Source: Candidatus Pacearchaeota archaeon (lineage in GTDB: Archaea; Nanobdellota; Nanobdellia; Pacearchaeales; GW2011-AR1). From it: 64,000 nt of DNA. Shown piece by piece: positions 59,040-64,000 of the stretch (its first letter is position 1; every line of letters starts with the position of its first letter). The position numbers were made by a program, and so were the translations under genes. The notes under the pieces are model-generated. The model worked only from the letters and a program-made list of their open reading frames with translations, made no database searches and had not been told where the DNA came from. The DNA lies in NCBI GenBank assembly GCA_018303845.1, contig JAGVXH010000004.1, positions 133,165 through 197,164 on the forward strand, given 5' to 3'.

Positions 59040-60041
59040 CTAATTGTTATTTTTTTTGTTCAGATTAAGCATCGGAAGGATACCATTAAGGTCATCATCA
59101 ACAATACTGAGCCCACCAGAATTGTTGATCAAGGCGAGAACCGCTTCATAATAGAGCCGTTTTTTTGTGATGTCTTTCGCCCCCTTGTATTTTTCATACA
59201 CGAAGGAGAACTCCGCAGTTTCACCAGTAGCCCTATTGATTTCCGCGATGGCTTCCCCTTCCGCTTCTCTAATAATAGCCTGAGCTTGCCCCTTTGCTTT
59301 CGGGACGACATCGTTATACTCTTTCTTTGCCTCAAAAATCCTTTGCTGTTTTCTCTGATCAGCTTTGTTGACAGCATTAAAGGATTCCTGTACAGGCCCA
59401 GGAACATCGGTTTTCTTCATCTCAATGGCAACAACAGATAAACCTGTGTTTGCCTCATCAAGAATAATCTGAAGAAGAGGCTTGGCTTCGTTCGCGACTG
59501 CCTCCCTTTCTTTTAAGACCTCATCAATGCTCCTGTCGCCGACAATGGCTCTCATCACTGCCTCAGCATTGTCTCTGAGCATTTCTATCGGATTTTCAAT
59601 GTTGAAAAGATATGCTTTCGGATCTGCAATCTTGTATTGGACCACCCATGGGACAACCACTACATTCAGGTCGCCGGTCAGCATAAGAGAGACATCGTCC
59701 GTTCCGCCTTCTTCCGAGATGACAGTAGGCGAACTATCCCCTTTTTCTCTGGAAGCCTGAAACCCAAAAGGTTCCTGATAAATCTTTTCAACATTTACAA
59801 GAAAGACATCATCAACAAACGGAATCTTAAACTTCAGCCCAGGGGATGTAGTAATGTTGTATTTTTCAAACCGAGTTTCAACGCCCCTAAACCCCTGTTT
59901 AACGGTATAGGCTCCACTCCACACCGCAGCCAAAACCAGGATAACAATAAATGCAACCGGCAGATATATCAGATTTTTTTTGTTAATCAAAGACTTCACT
60001 TTATCTCGCCTGTCTTCCCAACCATCGTGTTTTTTAAACAT
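59040..60041 (-). CDS. hflK: HflK, SPFH/prohibitin-family membrane protein
   Basis: Partner of HflC. 333 residues: N-terminal helix (LIYLPVAFIVILVLAAVW), SPFH domain with AYTVKQGFRGVETRFEKY, PGLKFKIPFVDDVFLVNVEK, LTGDLNVVVVPWVVQYKIAD, NAEAVMRAIVGDRSIDEVL and LQIILDEANTGLSVVAIEMK pieces, then a coiled coil of the VQESFNAVNKADQ type. The proline-glycine-rich N-terminus of most HflK proteins is missing. GGGAGG lies upstream of the ATG. FtsH is not in the window. First gene of the module; likely bacterial origin. Confidence 0.95.
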   Translation of the reverse strand: MFKKHDGWEDRRDKVKSLINKKNLIYLPVAFIVILVLAAVWSGAYTVKQGFRGVETRFEKYNITTSPGLKFKIPFVDDVFLVNVEKIYQEPFGFQASREKGDSSPTVISEEGGTDDVSLMLTGDLNVVVVPWVVQYKIADPKAYLFNIENPIEMLRDNAEAVMRAIVGDRSIDEVLKEREAVANEAKPLLQIILDEANTGLSVVAIEMKKTDVPGPVQESFNAVNKADQRKQQRIFEAKKEYNDVVPKAKGQAQAIIREAEGEAIAEINRATGETAEFSFVYEKYKGAKDITKKRLYYEAVLALINNSGGLSIVDDDLNGILPMLNLNKKNNN

Positions 60042-60540
60042 AATTTTCCTCCCAATAAATTAATAGTTAAAATAAATAAACATCTCTTTCCCCTACCTTT
60101 CCCGTCCTCCTTTTTCTAAAAAAATTAAAATCAAAGTTCTAACTATAATCAAAATCAAAAGTCCACATATATCGAAGCTTTCCGCCTCAATGAACTTATT
60201 CCACTCGTTCCAAACACCAAAAGGTATTCCAAACAAACGAAATAGGTGAACCTACTTTCTGCACAATTTCTAGAGCGTCAACATCAGTAGATGAGTAGTC
60301 AATTGTATTCTGTATATGTGCGGTCGTATATTATAGAAAAGAAAATAATTATTCCTTTAAAAGTATTTGCCTTTGTTGTAATTTAGAAGTAATGACAAAA
60401 ATTAAGAAGTTTCCCCATTTTGAATCTTTCTAACAGAATTCCAATAAACATCACCAGTCACTCCATTCCCTCACTTCTAATCTCAAACTTTTTTATTTCG
60501 CCCTAACCTCTTCCCCAAAATTCTATCTCACTTCTTCTCT
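60042..60540. other. Gene-free interval between hflK and the next accessory pair
   Basis: About 500 bp with no open frame above 40 codons that I can support, no tRNA and no long inverted repeat. Its 5' part presumably carries the hflK promoter; I could not pick a convincing -35/-10 or TATA site. It is the longest stretch outside the rRNA region without a gene. Confidence 0.5.
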
Positions 60541-60849
60541 CTAGACCCCTTTGAAATATTTCCCACTAACCAACTTGAGAGGAACCGAAGCGAAATCATA
60601 AACACACATTGCACCATTAACCAAACTTCCAATAGCACACCCATAAGAGACAGCCCAAGAAGCAAATTCTTTAGATAAAATCAAAGTATCTCCAGGAAGA
60701 GAGCTCGGCATCGCCCCATCTAAAAAATTCTGATTAATATATTCCATTCCCAAAAAAGAAAGCCCACATCCAGCACTACCAATTCCATGTCTAACGCCAC
60801 TAACTAAATCCTCCAGTATCTCCCCACCCTTAAACGAATATTTTTTCAT
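60541..60849 (-). CDS. Hypothetical protein, 102 residues
   Basis: Gly/Ala/Ser-rich with small hydrophobic segments (SGVRHGIGSAGCGLSFLGM, SWAVSYGCAIGSLVNGAMCV), possibly membrane-associated. Not recognised. Start ATG overlaps the stop of the HAD-like gene (ATGA, 60846-60849), so they are one transcript. Confidence 0.55.
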   Translation of the reverse strand: MKKYSFKGGEILEDLVSGVRHGIGSAGCGLSFLGMEYINQNFLDGAMPSSLPGDTLILSKEFASWAVSYGCAIGSLVNGAMCVYDFASVPLKLVSGKYFKGV

Positions 60850-61430
60850 TTCAATTTCACCCCATAGATAAATCCCATTTCTCTAAGAACTCCCGAGCCA
60901 ATAGCCTTCGCAGAATAAAACTCAACCTTATCAAAAGAAAACGAATCGCTCTCTGCACTCTCAAATCTCGGCACCTCAAAAACCCGACCAACCCTCTCGC
61001 TCATCCCATCATCAATATCAAACCAATTATCACTAATTAAAACACTATCCTTCAAAGCAATCCCAGAATTATAAGCAAGACCCCTAAAATCAGGAACCAT
61101 AGTATACATCTCAGGCTTCCGATTGCCATCCGAAGAAACACACTCTCCAACATATTTAGCCATATCATCCATCGTACCCAAATATTTCCCCGGAATCATA
61201 GCGCTAGTAAAAAATTTCTTCATATTTTCACTCCCAATAACCCGAGCATCATTCAACAACCCAACCTTCTCTAAATCCTCCAAAGTCTTCTTCTTGGGCA
61301 ACCTTGAAACAACAACAACCTTCTTCTCTCTATGTTTATACAAAAACCCTTCCAATCCCTTCCTCAAAACAGCCTCCCCGCTAACCGGCAACATCGTCCC
61401 ATACATATTCATAATTATCTGCTTTATCAT
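60846..61430 (-). CDS. HAD-fold-like protein with degenerate active site
   Basis: 194 residues. IMNMYGTML stands where HAD enzymes have DxDGT, VVVVSRLPKKKTL resembles motif II, and SVLISDNWFDIDDG resembles the motif III/IV block SDxxxDI. The nucleophile Asp is replaced by Asn, so phosphatase activity is doubtful. Other parts (VGLLNDARVIGSENMKKFF) keep the HAD layout with a small cap. A binding or regulatory role is possible; alternatively the assignment to this fold is wrong. Operon with the 102-residue gene downstream. Confidence 0.55.
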   Translation of the reverse strand: MIKQIIMNMYGTMLPVSGEAVLRKGLEGFLYKHREKKVVVVSRLPKKKTLEDLEKVGLLNDARVIGSENMKKFFTSAMIPGKYLGTMDDMAKYVGECVSSDGNRKPEMYTMVPDFRGLAYNSGIALKDSVLISDNWFDIDDGMSERVGRVFEVPRFESAESDSFSFDKVEFYSAKAIGSGVLREMGFIYGVKLK

Positions 61431-61508
61431 AACCCCCTTCAGTCCCCAATATTTTTAAAACTTGTTATCACTACGAAATTATAAAAACTCAAATAAATAT
61501 TAATTCTA

Positions 61509-61889
61509 ATGAAACTCTACTATAACCTAGGCCACGAAGAATTCAACATGGAAACTTTCACAAATCACATTTTGGAAAACCAGTTAACAATAGAACACGG
61601 AATAATAGTTAGTGCAAAAATTTTAGAAAGAAAATTTTTAAGCAATAAAGGAAATGCGGTAGATGGGGTTGTAAAATTTAAAGATTATTCCATAGGATTA
61701 AACATTGGTCAAAACCCAATCGGGACAGGCTATCAAAATTACATTCCTTTTTTAGAAGAAATGGAATGCAAAAAAACAGGACATTTATTTCGAGTAGAAT
61801 CAATAGTAGGAAAAGATATATTCGCTCTCACAAACAAACATGGCTCTTCCGGATATTTTACACCAAAAAGTTTTAGCAAATTAGAATAA
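61509..61889 (+). CDS. Hypothetical protein, 126 residues
   Basis: Soluble, beta-rich in the second half (DGVVKFKDYSIGLNIGQNP, HLFRVESIVGKDIFALTNK) and Gly/aromatic-rich near the end. Not recognised. TATA-like aattataaaaac 25-30 nt upstream of ATG 61509 predicts leaderless transcription. It is the only plus-strand gene in the last 15 kb and stands between minus-strand operons. Confidence 0.55.
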   Translation: MKLYYNLGHEEFNMETFTNHILENQLTIEHGIIVSAKILERKFLSNKGNAVDGVVKFKDYSIGLNIGQNPIGTGYQNYIPFLEEMECKKTGHLFRVESIVGKDIFALTNKHGSSGYFTPKSFSKLE

Positions 61890-61891
61890 AT

Positions 61892-62137
61892 CTACCTCTG
61901 GTCCTTCCGAAACTTAATCACCGTTAAAACATATCCAACCAACTTAAACCCAAACTTCGTCCCCAAAGCCTCAACCAAAGTCTCCCCAATCTTCATAGCT
62001 TCACTCTTATCACGACAAGCCGACCTCAAAATAGAAATCTTAACCATTCCTTCACTCTCAAAAACACTCCGAACCTGTTCAACAAAAGCGGAACTCAAGC
62101 CCGCTTTTCCCATCTGCAATTGTCTAACTGGTTTCAT
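61892..62137 (-). CDS. CRS1/YhbY-type RNA-binding protein
   Basis: 81 residues from the ATG at 62137 (MKPVRQLQMGKAGLSSAFV); the upstream extension is hydrophobic and unlikely. The CRM fold: MGKAGLSSAFVEQVRSVFES, VKISILRSACRDKSEAMKI, LVEALGTKFGFKLVGYVLTV. The family binds pre-ribosomal or intron RNA; the central GxxG-like loop is replaced by GKAG. Convergent with the gene above, 2-nt gap. Confidence 0.85.
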   Translation of the reverse strand: MKPVRQLQMGKAGLSSAFVEQVRSVFESEGMVKISILRSACRDKSEAMKIGETLVEALGTKFGFKLVGYVLTVIKFRKDQR

Positions 62138-62171
62138 AAAATGAAATAAAAGAAAATAGATATAAACCTTT

Positions 62172-62675
62172 CTACCACTCCAAAGAGCATTGATTTTCAA
62201 AACATTTCACATCAAGAGGAACCTCGCAAAAGAGTTCGCAATTATCCCAATCCTTGATTCTGCTTAAAAAGTATGAAACATATTTTTTATTGACAGGAAT
62301 AAAATCACATTTACAATCCCCCAAATTCACAAAAGTGCAGTCGCTATCTACCATACACTCACGTTCATCCTCCAAAATCTCACATATATTATCAATACAA
62401 ACACCAACTTGTTGCTCACAAGATAAATCATTGCACCTAAACAAGGTCTTGGCTCTGTTTCTAGATAAATAATCAGCGTGATCTAAATTGATAGCTCGCA
62501 TTTCACACTCGCAACCACTAATGTCAATATTGTCAACAACGCAATCAGCATCTTTTTCACAAGAGGCAATTGGGGCAGGATAATAATAAATCTTACTAGA
62601 CTCATAAAAATACCAAAAACCAACAACTAAAATCAAAATACCAACTCCAATCAAAATCTTTTTCCTATCCATCAT
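62172..62675 (-). CDS. Membrane-anchored protein with two Cys-rich repeats
   Basis: 167 residues: N-terminal helix ILIGVGILILVVGFWYFY, then two related extracellular units. Unit 1 is SCEKDADCVVDN with GCECEMRAINLDHADYL and ends VCIDNICEI; unit 2 is ECMVDSDCTFVN with DCKCDFIPVNKKYVSYF and ends KCFENQCSLEW. The shared spacing C-x4-DC, CxC, N-x-x-Y and paired C-terminal Cys shows an internal duplication, probably disulfide-bonded. No enzyme motif. Start overlaps the stop of the NFACT-R gene. Confidence 0.72.
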   Translation of the reverse strand: MMDRKKILIGVGILILVVGFWYFYESSKIYYYPAPIASCEKDADCVVDNIDISGCECEMRAINLDHADYLSRNRAKTLFRCNDLSCEQQVGVCIDNICEILEDERECMVDSDCTFVNLGDCKCDFIPVNKKYVSYFLSRIKDWDNCELFCEVPLDVKCFENQCSLEW

Positions 62676-63057
62676 TTTTTAACTTTCCCAGTTCTTCTTC
62701 ATATTTAAGTATATCCCCCTTCCGAACCCGCACCCTCTCCTCCTTCTTAACTCCCCAAGTCCCTTCCTTCATCCTCTTGTCCTTCGTCATATCACACCGT
62801 CGAAAAACATTCACAACAACATCCTTCTTCCCGTCCCGCCAATCCTGAGAATATTTCGCACAAAAAACCGCAGCTTCCTTGATGTCAACCTTACTCGCTT
62901 CCGCCCCAACATTCACAAACGGACTCCCGGGTTCCGCAGTATGAAGCAAAACATCACTAGACTTCGCCTCCAAAACCAGCTTATCATTATTAGCAGAATC
63001 CTTCCCACCAAAAACCCTCAATCCAGACGAAGTCACAAACTCTCGAAAATTCACCAT
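62665..63057 (-). CDS. Stand-alone NFACT-R (DUF814) protein
   Basis: 130 residues from the ATG at 63057 (MVNFREFVTSSGLRVFGG). Motifs of the NFACT RNA-binding domain: TSSGLRVFGGKDSANNDKLV, VLLHTAEPGSPFVNVG, EAAVFCAKYSQDWRDGKK, and the C-terminal EGTWGVKKEERVRVRKG. In Rqc2/RqcH proteins this domain binds the stalled 60S/50S-tRNA complex in ribosome quality control; here it is alone, without NFACT-N and the coiled coil. May have a partner encoded elsewhere. Confidence 0.87.
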   Translation of the reverse strand: MVNFREFVTSSGLRVFGGKDSANNDKLVLEAKSSDVLLHTAEPGSPFVNVGAEASKVDIKEAAVFCAKYSQDWRDGKKDVVVNVFRRCDMTKDKRMKEGTWGVKKEERVRVRKGDILKYEEELGKLKNDG

Positions 63058-63087
63058 AGACAAAATACAAACAAAGACTTTAAAGAT

Positions 63088-63405
63088 TTAATCAAAATCA
63101 GATTTTAATTTATCAATATGCCTAACTAAATAATCAGCAGTAGCAGCACTGAGACATCCATGAACCGGAGTTCCTTTGGCATAGTCTAATCCAGCTTCCT
63201 CAAAAAAATCTCTGTCATAACCCATTGCTATCGGCAATCTAATTCCAATAGCACTAACCCATTCAGGCAATTCCGAATTTGCCCGATCAAAAATCCCTTT
63301 CCATTTATCTCGCATATTCAAAACTCGACCAACATTTCTAGCCATCTCAGAATAATCCTCAAAGCCAAGTCCTAATCGAATTATCTCTATAGGAACAGAA
63401 TCCAT
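63088..63405 (-). CDS. Hypothetical protein, 105 residues
   Basis: Soluble, helical; ends TPVHGCLSAATADYLVRHID. Not recognised. The stop and start are closely spaced with the FKBP gene upstream (start codon directly follows its stop), so it is likely in one operon with FKBP. Confidence 0.6.
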   Translation of the reverse strand: MDSVPIEIIRLGLGFEDYSEMARNVGRVLNMRDKWKGIFDRANSELPEWVSAIGIRLPIAMGYDRDFFEEAGLDYAKGTPVHGCLSAATADYLVRHIDKLKSDFD

Positions 63406-63828
63406 TTACAAAATCTCCACAACTTTAATCCAAAAAACTAAAACTTTCCCAGCCATAGGATGGTTCATATCAATAGTAACTTCTTTCTCATCAATCTTTG
63501 TAATAATAGCCGGAAGTTGCTGCCCATTAGGAAGCGGAATCCCAATCATCATTCCTTCTTTCGCTTCAGGTGGAAAACTTTCCTTAGGAACTTTCTGTAT
63601 ACCCCTCTCATCAGGCATTCCATAAGCCTCCTCAGGTTGCAAAGTAAAAGTCTTTTCCTCGCCAACTTCCATCCCAATAACAGCCGCATCAAAACCGGGA
63701 ACAACCATCCCAGCCCCAGCCTCAAATTCTAAAGCCTGCCCATGTCTCTCACTCGCGTCAAAAACCTCGCCAGATTCGAAACTTCCACGATATTCAACTT
63801 TAATCTTATTGCCTTTCTTAACTACCAT
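63406..63828 (-). CDS. FKBP-type peptidyl-prolyl isomerase, SlyD-like
   Basis: Folding catalyst. 140 residues: KVEYRGSFESGEVFDASER, LEFEAGAGMVVPGFDAAVIG, MEVGEEKTFTLQPEEAYGMP, then the IF-like insert, and DMNHPMAGKVLVFWIKVVEI. This is the SlyD layout with FKBP and insert-in-flap domains but no His-rich metal tail. Cytosolic. TATA-like CTTAAAAGG is about 25 nt upstream, giving a short leader. Confidence 0.93.
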   Translation of the reverse strand: MVVKKGNKIKVEYRGSFESGEVFDASERHGQALEFEAGAGMVVPGFDAAVIGMEVGEEKTFTLQPEEAYGMPDERGIQKVPKESFPPEAKEGMMIGIPLPNGQQLPAIITKIDEKEVTIDMNHPMAGKVLVFWIKVVEIL

Positions 63829-63836
63829 AATAATCC

Positions 63837-63995
63837 CTATAAACTTCCCCTTTTAAGTTTTTGCAAAGAGCAATCTTGCAGGATCATATAAAGAAGTTTA
63901 TTCCCCTTAATAATATCTTCCTTTGTAGTCGGCCTATCATGCTTTCGGGTTTTCCTAAAGTCTTGTTCTAATTCATGATAAAAGGAAAGCGTCAT
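63837..63995 (-). CDS. Small protein, start possibly beyond window
   Basis: Open frame of 52 residues from the ATG at 63995 (MTLSFYHELEQDFRKTRKH) to a stop at 63837, ending LYMILQDCSLQKLKRGSL. The frame is still open at the right window edge, so the true start may lie outside. Helical, basic; unknown function. Ends 8 nt before the FKBP start codon. Confidence 0.5.
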   Translation of the reverse strand: MTLSFYHELEQDFRKTRKHDRPTTKEDIIKGNKLLYMILQDCSLQKLKRGSL

Positions 63996-64000
63996 TTCTC

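Noticed and set aside
1..64000. CRISPR array or cas genes
   Set aside because: No regularly spaced repeats of 24-40 bp and no Cas-like protein were seen.

Overview
The window is a stretch of an A+T-rich archaeal chromosome. Archaeal identity rests on the SDO1-Rrp4-Rrp41-Rrp42-Rpo6 exosome block, Rpo11, eL31/eL39/eS19, MCM, Cbf5, aRF1, aRNase J, Mre11-Rad50, RadB, Pop5 with an RNase P RNA, an rRNA operon with tRNA-Ala(UGC) in the spacer, and TATA boxes close to start codons. Compact genes, class III signal peptides, Cys-rich secreted proteins and several bacterial-type genes suggest a DPANN archaeon of the Woesearchaeota/Pacearchaeota kind. That placement is an inference; the 16S gene in the window can settle it.

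Layout. 1-6.1 kb: cysS (cut by the window edge), a phosphoesterase, a pilin-like protein, tRNA-Phe, RNase P RNA and small unknown genes. 6.2-11.3 kb: 16S-tRNA-Ala-23S on the minus strand, with both pre-rRNA processing stems and the promoter visible and no 5S. 11.5-14.7 kb: secreted or membrane surface proteins. 14.7-24.6 kb: the classical archaeal superoperon (pop5, psmA, sdo1, rrp4, rrp41, rrp42, rpo6, eno, rpsB), interrupted between psmA and sdo1 by about 2.9 kb of accessory DNA. 24.6-28.7 kb: a frameshifted subtilase, a Cys-rich secreted protein and an MFS carrier. 28.8-36.3 kb: aRNase J, HemK2-like and TrmH-like methyltransferases, mre11-rad50, rpo11, radB. 37-42 kb: topA, a deoxyribosyltransferase-like gene, corA. 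42.3-46.9 kb: a sigma54-activator-type AAA+ protein, valS, aRF1. 47.5-51.8 kb: scpB, a glycosyltransferase, an MBF1-like factor, an RPA-like protein. 51.8-57.4 kb: mcm, cbf5, tag, eL31-eL39-eS19. 57.6-60 kb: an hflK-hflC-pilin module with strong Shine-Dalgarno sites and an intrinsic terminator, which looks bacterial. 60.5-64 kb: small genes including a YhbY-type RNA-binding protein, a stand-alone NFACT-R protein and an FKBP.

Most striking signal. Accessory genes of unknown function sit against core genes, and on the far side of the accessory gene lies a second, displaced copy of the core gene's terminus: the 5' end of sdo1 (51 bp identical), the 5' end of topA (77 bp, one mismatch), the 3' end of radB (diverged mainly at synonymous positions), and probably the C-terminal winged helix of MCM, now fused to a new N-terminal domain. 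A 17-bp copy of the tRNA-Phe 3' end follows the same logic. Three unrelated unknown genes (starts at 5216, 23416 and 36518) also share an identical 19-bp promoter element placed exactly 22 nt before their ATG. Together this suggests single-gene cassettes that enter at the ends of essential genes, rebuild the gene end, and in part share one promoter and perhaps one regulator. This is inference from sequence pattern; the repeats and spacings are directly visible.
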